DNA of 64,000 nt from Oegoconia quadripuncta (GCA_949316235.1 OX438744.1:1860001-1924000); one strand, 5' to 3'; positions 42,400 through 53,228 are shown, numbered from the stretch's first letter. Numbers and translations: made by a program. The notes: generated by a model from the sequence alone, not told the origin.

Positions 42400-42560
42400 A
42401 TTTAAACAAACAAACAAAATATCTTTATTGTACAACAATAAGAAACATAAGAAAAAGGGGATAGTACAATTTGGCGGCATTATCACTAAAAGCGATCTTT
42501 TCCACGCAACCTTTGGGTTAGGAAGCATTATGCACATGATATGTGGGTAGCGGGCGCGGT
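42400..42560 (-). repeat. rep-N LINE 3' UTR-like repeat
   Basis: Shares CTTTATTGTACAACAATAAG-like sequence, TACAATTTGGCG.C.TTATCACTAAAAGC and GCAACCTTTGGGT with 50770-50960. On the minus strand it ends in AATAAAG, suggesting a retroposon 3' end. Confidence 0.45.
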
Positions 42561-42747
42561 AAACTAATTTTTAATAAAATAAATAAATCACCCTTATAAA
42601 TACATACGCTAATTGAATACATACAAACATGCATACATGATATATATATAAAAAATAATACATATAATATACAATACCCATATTTGAATTTAAACTAATT
42701 AAATAGAATAGTACATAACTAAGCACAAAGTAATTAATGCGAGTATT

Positions 42748-42880
42748 TTTTTTTTTTTTATATGAGAGGGCGGCAAACGAGCATGCGGGTCACCTGATGG
42801 AAAGCAATCACCGCCGCCCATGGACACCCGCAACACCGAAAGGGTCACAGATGCGTTGCCGGCCTTTGAGGAAGGTGTCC
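42748..42880 (-). mobile_element. LINE-D 3' end, minus strand
   Basis: T-run (poly(A)) at 42748-42760, the conserved UTR and about 20 codons. At 42880 it stops mid-codon where another repeat starts. Confidence 0.7.
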
Positions 42881-43165
42881 ACCCCAGAATAAGTAGGGCA
42901 GCCTGAGCGATGAGGGATTCTCCAGCACTAATAGTGCTGGTACCCTCCTGGGGTACTAACTCTTTAAATACCGCTACCATTTTGGAGAGAGACTGGTAGG
43001 TGGGCCTCCGGCGCCCTCGCTCACCGGACGAAGCGCAGTGGCAAAATGCCACTACTCAGACGTCGGTCTTCTGCGAGAGGGTGGTACTTCCCCGGTCGAG
43101 CCGGCCCATTCATGCTGCAAGCTAATAGCTTACAGCGTGGCTCTACCACTACATACAGCGTGGCT
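42881..43165 (-). repeat. repeat fused to LINE-D (possible leader of the LINE)
   Basis: Minus strand is open ([57 protein letters not shown]) and ends at the LINE-D junction. The codon pattern looks like real but non-host coding sequence; I associate it with repeated lepidopteran elements without being able to name one. CAGCGTGGCTCTACCACTAC is duplicated at 43133-43172. Confidence 0.35.
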
Positions 43166-43172
43166 CTACCAC

Positions 43173-44209
43173 TACATATGAAACGAAAAGAGGATAGATG
43201 GAGGAGCTAGAGGGCTAGAGGTAAACTTCTCTGTCTCGTTTTCATTTCTACAAGCTTTTATTTAACTTGCTTCGAAAGTATGTATGTCCGTTTAAAATTT
43301 GCAAGCCAAATCAGAACTAGTTCTTGTTTACTTAAGGAGTTGAAATTTTGCACGTTCAGTTCTGACAATACAATACATTTATATTTTATTTATTTATTTA
43401 TTTATTCACACGAAATCTTAACAGCATTTAAATACATATTTAACAATCAATATCTTTAATCTTACATGCCAGATAATAAGATTTCAATACTGTCTGTATG
43501 TGTGATCCGGTAGCAAACTGATTCCAATACTAACTATTACTGAAACAAATCAATGAGGATAAACCAGACATTAATGAAAATTAGGATCACAAGTGCTAAG
43601 GAGTTCCACATGATGTTTATACAAGTGGAGATAATGGGGTATAAGGGTAGGGATAGGAACCTGAGGGGAGGGGGAGTATAATATGTCAGATAATGATAAG
43701 AAAGTATGATATTTTGTTGGGATTATGTGTCATTGGTTATTCGCGCTTAGGCAATTACCCTTATTCGGTTATAGCTGCTTTATTATTTAACCAAGAACCG
43801 GACGACTCTACCCTCTACCGCTTATCACATGTGCCGAATAAAAAATCTTTCAACCAAAAAGTAAAATTAGCAAATGGTTCCAATTATCGCCGACCAGGGT
43901 CTCTTTTTGTGAAAGGGAAAGCTACTTTAATTAATTTTTTTTTGAGAGAATATTGGTTTTATCGTCAGATAGAGCTACTGGGGTTCGAAAGAAAAATTTA
44001 CTTGCGCAAAAAGGAACTAAAAGTTATTTGGATGATGGGAATTAAAGTGCATTAAAATAATCCACACAATCCAAAGTATTCCAAATAAAAATTTTATTTA
44101 AAAAAAAATAATAAAAAACACCGAACCTTTCGGCGCAAATATCACCGCAGCACTAAAATTGTAGGTGGTTCGGTTTTCGATTTCATTAAAAAAGCAGAAG
44201 GTTCTATGT
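43173..44209. other. gene-free stretch with one unassigned open frame
   Basis: 43693-44055 (plus) is open for 120 codons with no stop, but shows no recognisable domain; the peptide is basic and rich in Leu, Lys and Tyr. It may be debris of a coding element. I do not call a gene. Confidence 0.3.
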
Positions 44210-44560
44210 CAAAGTCAAAGTCAAAAATGCTTTATTTTGTAGGTTGTGTTGTTGTGTGTGTTTTGTACGTGCACAGGGTACACTTAAAATAGCCAGATTC
44301 TACATTTTTAAGCTACTAGTTGTAGGCAATTTTCCCCTGAAAAGAACAAGCAAGAAACTCGAGGGGTTGCTCTTTTTAAAAACAAGTTTTGATTATAAAA
44401 AATAGTATTTCATTATTAATTGTGAAATAGGCTGACTGGCGAACGAGCTGGTTATGTCCATGGGTGATTATCATCGAAATAGTCTGATATTTTATAATAT
44501 ATACTTTCTTAATAAGTTTCCGTTTTATTGAATCTTTAAATTTATTGAACAGCAGTCTCG
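44210..44560 (-). pseudogene. LINE-F copy, mostly 3' UTR
   Basis: GTCAAAGTCAAAGTCAAAAA (3' tail), TTTTCCCCTGAAAAGAACAA, then about 35 codons of the C-terminus on the minus strand. Confidence 0.6.
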
Positions 44561-44774
44561 TCTGCATAACCATTCAACGTGGGCATGTACTATTGTGATT
44601 CGCACTATAATTTTGTGACCTCGAGAATATTCACATTAGTACTACTTGTCCCTCATATTATTACTTTATCATAAAATAGAGACCAATATTCAGGCTTTCG
44701 TTATTATCGTTCAGTGTTTTTGGCAAACATTTATTAACATTACCAAAACTAAATGTGAACTAAAAATCATAGAT

Positions 44775-45815
44775 CAAATCAAATCAAACCAAAATATTTT
44801 ATTTCATAGGATAAAATTATCACTTAAAAACGTCACTATTAAGACGAATATTACATTTTTCACTGCTCATTCACAAAGCTGACTCCCCAGACAAGAACGA
44901 GCAAGAAATTCAAGGGTTGCTCTTTTAAACAGATTATGGGTTACAATTTGTGATTTCGTAATTATATGAATAATAAGACAGTTATGTCCATGCTTGCTTA
45001 TCATTCAAACAGTCAGTGAGTTTATAATAGCCTTTTGCTCATAATATCTGTTTCATGATTGCTTTAAATTTATTTAAAGGCAATTTTTGAATGTCTATTG
45101 GAAACTTATTATAAAAGCGTATACATTGGCCCTTTGAAGGATTTACTAACTTTGTGAAGTCGGCTAACATAAACAGATAACTGGTTCTTATTCCTTGTAT
45201 TAACATTGTGCCTATCACTATTTTTAGCGAATAAGGTTATATTTTCTTTTGCATTATAACAAATTCTCATAAATGTATTGAGATGCCATTGTTAAGATAT
45301 TAATTTCCTTAAACTTATCTCTAAGCGACACTCTAGATCCTAATTTATAAATGGCACGAATAGCACGCTTCTGCAGAACAAAAATGATATGTATGTCAGC
45401 AGCGTCTCCCCACAACAATATGCCATATGACATCAAGCTGTGGCATGCTAAAGTAAACCAGTCTTGCGGTATGAACGTCTGTAAAATTTCTGATTTGTTT
45501 CACTGCATACGCTGCAGAAGCAAGCTTTTTCGCATGTTTCTCAATATGAGGCCCCCACTGAAGCTTAGCATCCAATGTTAGTCCTAAAAAGACAGTAGTG
45601 TCTACAAGGTCCAATTTATCGCCTCGTTCAAATATGTCAGTAGGCAGTTGTAAATTTTATGCATTTATTATTTTTTCTCATTCAAAAGAAGACTATTTAC
45701 TATAAACCAGTTAACAAGTTCAAAAATAGTAGTGTTTACATCGTCACAAGATGATTGATATCTCTTAACTTTAAATACCACAGAGGTGTCATCTGCAAAC
45801 AATACTATTTACTAC
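44775..45815 (-). pseudogene. LINE-F subfamily 2, longest copy
   Basis: From the 3' UTR (AAATCAAATCAAACCAAAAT) through the C-terminus (SYGILLWGDAADIHIIFVLQ at 45254-45436), TVFLGLTLDAKLQWGPHIEK (45396-45614), and on to a degraded palm region near 45800 (ATCTGCAAACAATACTATTT, the FADDTS equivalent). Several frameshifts. It shows the order of domains that the other copies lack. Confidence 0.7.
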
Positions 45816-45835
45816 ATCTATTTTCTTATTATTAT

Positions 45836-45915
45836 TATTCCACCTTCAACCTTATCTTCATTTTACATCAGGTGTGATTGACGTCAAGTACCAACCCGTT
45901 GTGCATATAAAAAAA
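45836..45915 (+). mobile_element. SINE-C 3' fragment
   Basis: CCTTATCTTCATTTTACATC, AGGTGTGATTGACGTCAAGT, ACCAACCCGTTGTGCATA and an A-run. Confidence 0.6.
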
Positions 45916-46034
45916 AAACACGCATTCCATAAATAATTGATATTCCCAGAAGTCGCGAGATTTGAACGGGGACTCAGATGCTGTAATTACACTCTGTATA
46001 AAATTTGCTACCGTCATCGTTAGCAAATGTATAA

Positions 46035-46524
46035 GGGTGGTTTTATCGTCACGCTGCTAGACGCGCCGCTGGGCAGCGTGCTGTTAACAGCGTGCGCTTG
46101 AACAGCGATGCACTATAAAACGAGATTAGTACCACGCGTTCCGCTGCCGTGAGATAGTCGCGTACAAAATGAACGTTAATGCGGTTAGAGTATTGGCTGT
46201 TTTTTCGCGTCCTTATTCTTGTATAAATCATCGGCCGTGTCCCATAAACATCTTCTAAATCGCACTTCCTCAATGACTCGTCCTGTATCGATGTAATTCA
46301 TTTTGTACACCACAGTACCTACCGGCGCGTCTCAACGGCGGCGTCACACTAAAACGCATAATGTATGTAGAAGCGCCCGAACGGCGCGCGTTTCGGCAGC
46401 GCCGGCGAACAAGGTGCGTTTTCCGAACAGCGCTGCGACTTTGGAACGCAACTACTACCCCAGTACACATCCGAACGCGCGCGCTCCAACAGCGCTGCCG
46501 AAACGCGTAACGATAGAACCAGCC
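46035..46524. mobile_element. PIF/Harbinger-like MITE with TAA duplication
   Basis: 490 bp. Left GGGTGGTTTTATCGTCACGC and right, reversed, GGCTGGTTCTATCGTTACGC: 20-base inverted repeats with three differences. Flanked by TAA at 46032-46034 and 46525-46527, the 3-bp TWA duplication known for PIF/Harbinger. The inside is GC-rich with repeated CAGCG/GCGCG words and no transposase. Confidence 0.6.
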
Positions 46525-46656
46525 TAAAATATTGCCTTACTATCAGCGCTTTAGTGGAACTGCATAGGCAATGTGCGGTGAGTAATGGAAGTGAACGTGT
46601 GTGATTGGTTAGCCATTGGATCGGCGATACACACAGATGTGATGGAGTAAAATATA

Positions 46657-47165
46657 GGGTCTAACAAAATTAACCCGACAAACTTTGGCAATTGCACGTA
46701 CATGACAATAAAATATTCATTAAAAAAACTAGCCTTAAAAATTTGGTTTCCGAGTAAAAAAAAATTAATGTAAGTGCAAAAGATAATACACATGAACAGA
46801 CTTACTTCACTACGATTGTACCTTGTTTTATCAATGAGAAAAAACAGGCAACGTTCCATTGATATGGAAGACGTCAAAAGGCTGGCGGGTGGCGGGGCGC
46901 AGGGCGCAACCAATCACAGCAAGTCGCGGCGGGCGGCGGCGCCGAGGCAAGCGCCGACGAAAAGCGACGAGTGGTCGCCTTTCGGCGTCTTCAAAGATAC
47001 CGCAGCACGTGTTTGTGTGTTGTGGCAAAGTACTTAGAGCGCGCGGCCATTAATGTTCAACTCACAAAATTTACATTTCTAAATTTTAATGTTTGATTTT
47101 TTCCGTAATAGGTAGATCCTATACATACACTCTGCAACGTTTGTCGGGTTAATTTTGTTAGACCT
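46657..47165. mobile_element. TA-flanked TIR element with GC-rich core
   Basis: 509 bp. Ends are GGGTCTAACAAAATTAACCC+GACAAAC and its reverse complement (one difference), each flanked by TA (46655-46656 and 47166-47167), as in the Tc1/mariner superfamily. The core (46890-47045) is CpG-rich, unlike the AT-rich arms. It has no transposase. It is a non-autonomous element that may carry captured genomic sequence. Confidence 0.6.
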
Positions 47166-47243
47166 TATATTTACGCGCACTAACGAGTGAGCCCTGCGAA
47201 CCGCTTTGGTTCAATCATCGCTTGTACATCGTACCTACCAGTA

Positions 47244-47330
47244 TATTCTCATATTCCGTCCAGTGGCACTATCGTTGGGTAAACTAAGATTTCTTTGTAA
47301 ATACAGAATATATCAAAAGAAAATCGCAAA
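47244..47330 (+). repeat. rep-K fragment
   Basis: TATTCCGTCCAGTGGCACTA, AAACTAAGATTTCTTTGTAA and ATACAGAATATAT. Confidence 0.45.
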
Positions 47331-47360
47331 AAAGCTAATTATTTAATAAAAAAAAAAAAA

Positions 47361-47530
47361 TACGGTTGCGGGTTCGAATCCCGCGAGGGGTAAATATTTG
47401 TATGATGAATACGAACATTTGTTCCAGAGTCATGGATGTTTATATAAATATTTATGTATGTTTATCCGTTATCTAGTATCCATAGTACAAGCTTTGCTTA
47501 GTTTGGGACTAGGTGATTTTGGAAGTGTTT
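47361..47530 (+). mobile_element. SINE-B, 5' truncated
   Basis: Begins TACGGTTGCGGGTTCGAATC (B box), GAGTCATGGATGTTTATATA, TTTGCTTAGTTTGGGACTAG. The A box is lost; an A-run lies just before it. Confidence 0.7.
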
Positions 47531-47718
47531 TTTTTAAAAAAAAAAAAGCTTTGATGGGGATTATTTTCCAGATGTTACGATTAAAAAAAGTGGATATTTT
47601 TATCAATAATTTGAAATTGTCGAAAATTACCGTAATTAAAGCTATTTATGTATTATTTTTAATTAACTTTTAGGCCTCTCGAGTGCAGGTCAGAGCGATT
47701 TTTTTTATTTATTCTGTT

Positions 47719-47862
47719 ATAGTTTTCGCCTGCGTGGGATAGCTATATCGCGGATATGTTTAATTTCTTTAACCCGCGGGAACTACTCATTTTATCGGGA
47801 TAAAATATATCCCATATCTTAATCCAGAGTACATTCTGTACCATATACCAAATACATATATA
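47719..47862 (-). mobile_element. Hel element 3' half, minus strand
   Basis: TAGTTTTCGCCTGCGTGGGA, then AACCCGCGGGAACTACTCAT and TTATCGGGATAAAATATATC. Truncated toward the 5' end. Confidence 0.5.
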
Positions 47863-48248
47863 CTAACATCCATTCTATTCGTAGTTCTTCTATAAATGTT
47901 AAGTTACTCGCTAAATGGCTTAACGACGTTAGGATGGAATCCATCTTGTGGTCTGGAAGACGTAAGATGTAATCTACAATAGGCAACGTTTAAATTGTGG
48001 TTCCAACCTGACCGGAGGTCGACCTTTGAATTACTTGACCTTTACCGCAAGATCCCAGGGGTTAAGAAACAGGTGATTTATTTTCTAAGATAGCCTCCAA
48101 ATAGGGCTTGGAGAAACGGTTACATTGATACGAGCACGTACAAACGTAATCTAAACGTTTTAATTGACCCGTCAAAAATCGACAACACAATCGACTTAAT
48201 TTAACGACTCCCATACTCAATTTCGAAGTATGAAATTTCGATGTATGT
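47863..48248. other. gene-free stretch
   Basis: Nothing recognised. Confidence 0.4.
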
Positions 48249-48307
48249 TAAGAGGGTTTATCCCGTCCAGTGGCGCACTCATTGGATAAATTAAGATTTC
48301 TTTTTAA
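48249..48307 (+). repeat. rep-K left part, cut by a Hel element
   Basis: GAGGGTTTATCCCGTCCAGT to TTAAGATTTCTTTTTAAAT, then the Hel element starts. Confidence 0.5.
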
Positions 48308-48541
48308 ATGTAACCAATTTTATAAATGCGAAAGTTGAATGTTTGATTGTTTATTTGTTTGTTGCTCAATAACGGCGAAACGGATGGACGGATTTGGATG
48401 AAATTTGGTATATAAGTAGAATATATTCTGGATCAGACATAGGATATTTTTTATCCCGATAAAGTGAGTAGTTCCCGCGGGATAAGCAAACTTCAGCGAT
48501 AAAGTTATTGTTCGCAGGCGAAGCTGCGGACGCAAAACTAG
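48308..48541 (+). mobile_element. Hel element (Helitron-like)
   Basis: GTAACCAATTTTATAAATGC, CGGCGAAACGGATGGACGGA, GTAGTTCCCGCGGGATAAGC, ending GCTGCGGACGCAAAACTAG followed by T. Confidence 0.6.
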
Positions 48542-49004
48542 TTTATAATATAGTTAGATTAGATTAAAATCGGAGATATCTTCTTAGCCATGGTTAATGG
48601 GAATCGGTTAAGCCCTTACGGAAATCATTTGGTACATGTATACCTGGAAGACATAATCATTTCTTCCATCACTGTTGTAGGGAGTTTACAGCATTTTCAA
48701 TACTTATATTGTTATTTATAGGTTACTTTTTTGTCACTTTTTTAAAGTTCCTAGTTATGATATTTATAGCTACCCTCAAAAACTTTTCACGTATATTGCA
48801 TTTAGAGACCCTTCCTGTCAACAACTATGCCATTTTCCCTGAAATATCTTATTGAAATTCTTCGTAGCTATGGGATTTACCAACGCCACGGTTCGGAGCT
48901 TGTATAATATGAAACTGCCAGCACGTCCCCATCTCCAAACCTGACACTGATTGATGCCCATTTTTATGTGCTCGCATATATTATAGTGTAATTAGGGAGT
49001 TAAG
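48542..49004. other. gene-free stretch
   Basis: No gene or element recognised. Confidence 0.4.
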
Positions 49005-49165
49005 CAGTGTGAAAGAAGATGTAGTGACAAAGATTGAAAAAGGTATGCTGAGACGGTTTGGACATGTGGAGAGGATGAATGAAAGAAGACTAACGAATTC
49101 GAACCCGGACCTACCTTATTGGGAAACCGTGTCTTAACCGCTGAGCCACCGACGCTCTTAACCTT
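49005..49165. pseudogene. LINE coding scrap joined to a SINE-H head
   Basis: 49010-49096 (plus) reads RELSSVKEDVVTKIEKGMLR, RFGHVERMNERRLT, an RTE-type C-terminal block. 49100-49160 is the reversed tRNA-like head of SINE-H (TTCGAACCCGGACCTACC, TTAACCGCTGAGCCACCGAC). Confidence 0.5.
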
Positions 49166-49289
49166 CTATAACATAGTTGGTTGCTATATTTGACTGATAT
49201 CTTGTTATGTATGTGGGTTTTTAACTTCCGACGAAAAACGACGTTGCCATATAAAATATTTTAAATTGAATGTTGCCAGCAACACTTTG

Positions 49290-49447
49290 AACAATCTCAT
49301 ACACTAAGCTGTGACCCATTTGTGCTGCTGCAGCACATATATACTTTGCATATTCCATAGCTAGTACTTACCTTCTGAGTTTTATTCTGTCAAAACTTTA
49401 TGTATGTGTGTGACTGGAATAAGAAATAAACGTTTTATCTATCTATT
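49290..49447 (+). mobile_element. family-I retroposon 3' end
   Basis: ACACTAAGCTGTGACCCATT, GTGTGTGACTGGAATAAGAA, ATAAACGTTTTATCTATC. Only about two tail units. Confidence 0.5.
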
Positions 49448-49585
49448 TTTGGAAGACCATATCTTTTTAGTATGATGCTAAAAACTTGATTTTTTTACAT
49501 AAATATGTTATTATGAGAGTTTTTGAGTAAAAGAGTCTCGAAATAAGATCAGCTACCCTACAATCACCTCTTATAGCAATATTAC

Positions 49586-50642
49586 AGTAATATTACTTTG
49601 GAAATTCGTACCCCGACCGCCTTAAAACAAGCTTATTATAATATTGTTTTGTTAAGCAGTTTTGTGACGTCACCGCTGAATCATTCGCTCAATTCGTACC
49701 ATCATCGTTGTTTAACGGTCGTTTGACAGCTAGTAATATTGCTCAAACGTCAAATTTTACAATCTTAAAAAAGTTAGTCTCTTGTGATGGTTTTATCATT
49801 GTTTTAGTGGTATAAGGATAATAAACCGTTATTTTCGCTTAAAAAAGTAAGTGGACGTGTTTTTCACAATAACTCTTTATAAATACATTGTGTTCATTGC
49901 GTAAACCTATAAGAAATACATTAAATGTGATGTGGTTTTAGATGGCCAATGATTATGAATTATTCGAGTTTCTGGAAGATGATGCCGCAGAGGATTTGTC
50001 GGAGAAGATGCAACGTCGAAGGCGATTACGTGAAGAATGTATTCCCTTCGATATTGACGAAGCTGAATTTGTTCGACGAGTTCTTTGTCTAGGATGCTTG
50101 CTTATTCTATAAATGCACAAAAATCACTAAAACATTAGTTTGTATATACTTACTCTCTAGTCGCCATAATATAAATTCTATAAAACCAGTAAAAAAATAA
50201 TTTCAAACAAATAAAAATTTTATACCAAGATTATGGAAGAAAGCGCCGCGCTTATTACTTTGACACAATGTTTCATTTTACGGAACAACACTTCACATTT
50301 AATTTACGCTTTCTTGCATTACTTCAATGAAAATGTATATTTAAATTTATATATGCATAAATATAAAAAACTTTTATTTCTAATTATGCATTTCAACAAT
50401 AAAAATAGGAACATAAACGACAAAAATCATGCACAATATTTAAATAATTGCGTATACCGGAACGCTATTATTATTCGAGGTGTGAAAGTGATAACGCTAT
50501 ACAAAGGTATAACGTTGTCTCGTTCTTCTGACGGCAAGGAATAGACAAATCATTCGTTCTTTCCCGTCTCTAAGCAGGAGTAAAACAATATTGTTTTGTA
50601 TTATCGCTAGATGATGGCGGTACGAATTTGAGTAATATTACT
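49586..50642. mobile_element. 1.06-kb TIR element with residual short ORF
   Basis: Left AGTAATATTACTTTGGAAAT+TCGTACC and right, reversed, AGTAATATTACTCAAATTCG+TACC; further inside both ends carry ATATTGTTTTG. A short plus-strand ORF (49942-50112) lies inside. Target duplication is unclear because the terminal 12 bases are themselves palindromic. Probably a deletion derivative of a Harbinger-like DNA transposon. Confidence 0.5.
49942..50112 (+). CDS. 56-residue ORF, possible truncated transposase N-terminus
   Basis: Starts MANDYELFEFLEDDAAED, continues SEKMQRRRRLREECIPFDID and EAEFVRRV, then stops. Acidic start followed by an Arg block and xEAEFxRR is reminiscent of the N-terminal region of HARBI1-type transposases. 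The rest of the nuclease is absent. The codon pattern is better than the AT-rich surroundings. It could also be a chance relic. Confidence 0.35.
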   Translation: MANDYELFEFLEDDAAEDLSEKMQRRRRLREECIPFDIDEAEFVRRVLCLGCLLIL

Positions 50643-50769
50643 TTAACATTGAAACAAAACGTTCCTGAAACATGATGGTTTTTAAAATGATCGTTGTAGG
50701 CCCCCAGGTCTGTTTTCAAAAATTACATAATCTATTTCATTCCAAAAAATGTGTATGATATCTAGTTAA

Positions 50770-50960
50770 AACAAGAAACAAATACAAATACACTTTATTG
50801 CACAACAGAAATGAAAATACAGTTTCAGAAAAGTGGTAAGAATGAATGTACAATTTGGCGACCTTATCACTAAAAGCAATCTCTTCCAGGCAACCTTTGG
50901 GTATAAGGACAGTACATTTGAAATAGGTAGGCTGTACGGTATTAAATAGGGATGCAGATA
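50770..50960 (-). repeat. rep-N LINE 3' UTR-like repeat
   Basis: CACTTTATTGCACAACAGAA at the left (AATAAAGTG on the minus strand), TACAATTTGGCGACCTTATC, GGCAACCTTTGGGTATAAGG. Confidence 0.5.
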
Positions 50961-51126
50961 CACACTACGTGAAGAAATTTCATATATTTACATACACATA
51001 CATACATAGATTAATCGACAAATATACCTACTTAAACATAACATCTACAAATATAGCAACAAAATACAAACGTAAATATAGTAAACAAAGAAACTACACG
51101 CAATAAAAATCTCGTAGTATACATAT

Positions 51127-51397
51127 TATACAGGGTGTAACGGTTAAGTGTAGTCATATTTTAAGGGCTTGTTCTACCCATCAATACGAACAACTTTTAC
51201 TATGGGGGCAACTTCGAAATCGCGAAAAAAAAATCAGCTGTTTCATACATTGCATCGGGAGGTTATTGAAATTTTCTATGGAACAGCTCATTTTTTTTTC
51301 GCGATTTCGAAGTTGCCCCCATAGTAAAAGTTGTTCGTATTGATGGGTAGAACAAGCCCTTAAAATATGACTACACTTAACCGTTACACGGTGTATA
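51127..51397. repeat. 271-bp foldback hairpin (MITE-like)
   Basis: Two arms of more than 110 bases pair almost perfectly about 51262: TATACAGGGTGTAACGGTTA at the left against TTAACCGTTACACGGTGTATA at the right, and CTATGGGGGCAACTTCGAAA against TTTCGAAGTTGCCCCCATAG. The loop is about 20 bases. No coding capacity. Confidence 0.85.
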
Positions 51398-51674
51398 CGT
51401 TTGTATATCTCTAATCGATATATCTACAAGCGTAGGTACAAAATTTAAAATTCCAAATCGATTAGGGTCCAACCGGCGACGACCGAACAATCGAAGCACT
51501 AAAGTCAATTATTACAAAAGTCAATGGTTGTCGATCACTGCCCGTGAAAAGGGTGGCTTTGGAGGTAATAAAGAACTAATGAGAGGTCGCTTTAGGATTC
51601 TGATCGAAGTCAATTTGTCGATTCGCCCACTGTGGCGATTTAGGCAAATTACTCCATGAGTGTAAAGCAAGCTA

Positions 51675-52285
51675 GACGACCTGTTTGGTGTAGTGGTTAT
51701 AAACTCTGACCACTATACCAAAAGGTCGCGGGTTCGAATCCCGCTAGGGACACATGTTTGTATGATGAATATATATATAAATTTGTATACGCCCAATCTG
51801 CTGTTTTCTAACTAACCCTATGGTTGACTGGAAGAAATCCCTCTTTGGGATAAGTCCGCCGTTGTACTCAATTTATGTATCAATGCAAAATTAATGTATT
51901 GCCTTTTTGTACAATAAAGCGTTTACAAACAAACAAACAATATATAATAAGTTTTTATTTACAAAAAAAAAATGCATTTAAGCTAGGTTTCTTTAAGTTA
52001 GGTTTCTTTAAGTTAAGTTTCTTTAAGTTAAGAGAAATAATTAATTATAAGAAGCTCTCTCTCATACTTTTGCGGTGCCCTTACAGGGTGTCATATACTT
52101 GTACACTTTTATATTTAACACCTTGAACCATGTGATATGCAATAAATAAATAAAAATAAATAAATTTATGTAGTATATCAACCATCTGGTATCCACAATA
52201 CAAGCCTATAGTTGCTTGAAGTGGAACTAGATGGCATTGTGTGCATGTCCAAGGATATTTATAATATATTTATTTATTTATTTGA
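51675..52285 (+). mobile_element. SINE-A, split by other repeats
   Basis: Head and B box at 51675-51775 (GACGACCTGTTTGGTGTAGT, GGTTCGAATCCCGC); 3' body at 52160-52285 (CAACCATCTGGTATCCACAA, TGGAACTAGATGGCATTGTG). Between them are a LINE-like 3' end (GACTGGAAGAAATCCCTCTT, ACAATAAAGCGTTTACAAAC) and rep-L. Confidence 0.6.
51965..52150 (+). repeat. rep-L
   Basis: Three tandem TAGGTTTCTTTAAGTTA-like units at 51984-52030, then GAAGCTCTCTCTCATACTTT, GGTGCCCTTACAGGGTGTCA and ATGCAATAAATAAATAAA. Partner of 2380-2600. Confidence 0.5.
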
Positions 52286-52339
52286 TGCTCGTTCAAACGT
52301 ATAAATATATGTTGTTGCTCTTAAAGTTACAAAGAATAT

Positions 52340-52930
52340 TTTAAATGTATTATTACTCTGTCAAGAAGGTACAGGGAAAAGATCAATAATACACAAAATA
52401 CTCATTCAAATTAATTTTATCACCTTCAAACTATGCTCCTTCAGATACGATAGACTTACGCTAACGAATAATCCACTCATCAAAACATTTTTTAAACGCT
52501 TTTTCCGAAATTAAGTTCAGTTGTCGCCGTGAATTCTCCTTTGTCTTCTACCGAATGAAAACGGGTCCCACGAAGTGGTAATTTGAGTTTACGAAAAAGA
52601 AAGCAGAAGACTTGAGCCATATCTGGTGAATAAGGTGGTTGCTCGATGGTATTTGTCGAGTTTTTGGTCAAAAATTCGTTCACAATGATGGCCTTGTGCG
52701 AAGGCGCATTATCGTGGTGCAAAATCCAAGAATTTTCTTTCAATCTGGTCTTTTTCGACTCGTGAGATACAGAAAGTTCGGAGCCTATCTCTCTCAAGGT
52801 TGAATGGGGATTTTCAGTTATTATTTTTGAAATAATTGAACATGACGAATCAATCCACGACTCCAAAATACGTAATCAGCTCCGAAATCAAAGTAGACAA
52901 CGCGTTCAAGATCGCTATCATACCCAGAAT
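52340..52930 (-). pseudogene. mariner transposase remnant
   Basis: Minus strand: NPHSTLREIGSELSVS (helix-turn-helix part), WILHHDNAPSHKAIIVNEFL (catalytic D of the second motif), IEQPPYSPDMA followed by a damaged section (QVFCFLF where families have CDFFLF), then FKKCFDEWIIR and further stops. About 150 residues between the DNA-binding and catalytic parts are missing, including the first catalytic Asp. Inactive. Terminal repeats not identified. Confidence 0.75.
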
Positions 52931-53228
52931 GCTGGCAGCATTACCTCGTTGAATGGCCCTACTGATGCGTTGGCTAAGTAAGTGTCAATTTTGTACCTGC
53001 ATCTAGCGACTTCCGCGATTTTCAATTTTGGATTGTTCGTAGATGTTCAACGCTGCGCTTGCCAGTATGTGATCTTCACTGTCTGGTTTAGAGCTCCCCC
53101 GACCTGGTCAGCCTGTGCGCCTACCTTGCCCACAAAGACAAATATATATACATACACTCGGTCATAAATTTTTTCTTGCGTTTATAATTCATATTTAAAC
53201 AGGGGAAAGTCCTCGTGAGTCTTTTGTC

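Noticed and set aside
43693..44055. 120-codon plus-strand ORF
   Set aside because: No domain, no splice context, no similarity that I recognise; noted only as an unassigned open frame.
46774..47053. ORFs in the GC-rich core of the TIR element
   Set aside because: They overlap in several frames and start in the element's AT arm; better explained by GC-rich composition than by a gene.
50233..50544. 103-codon ORF in the TIR element
   Set aside because: AT-biased, rich in Asn, Lys, Tyr and Ile, no motif; not in frame with the transposase-like start at 49942.
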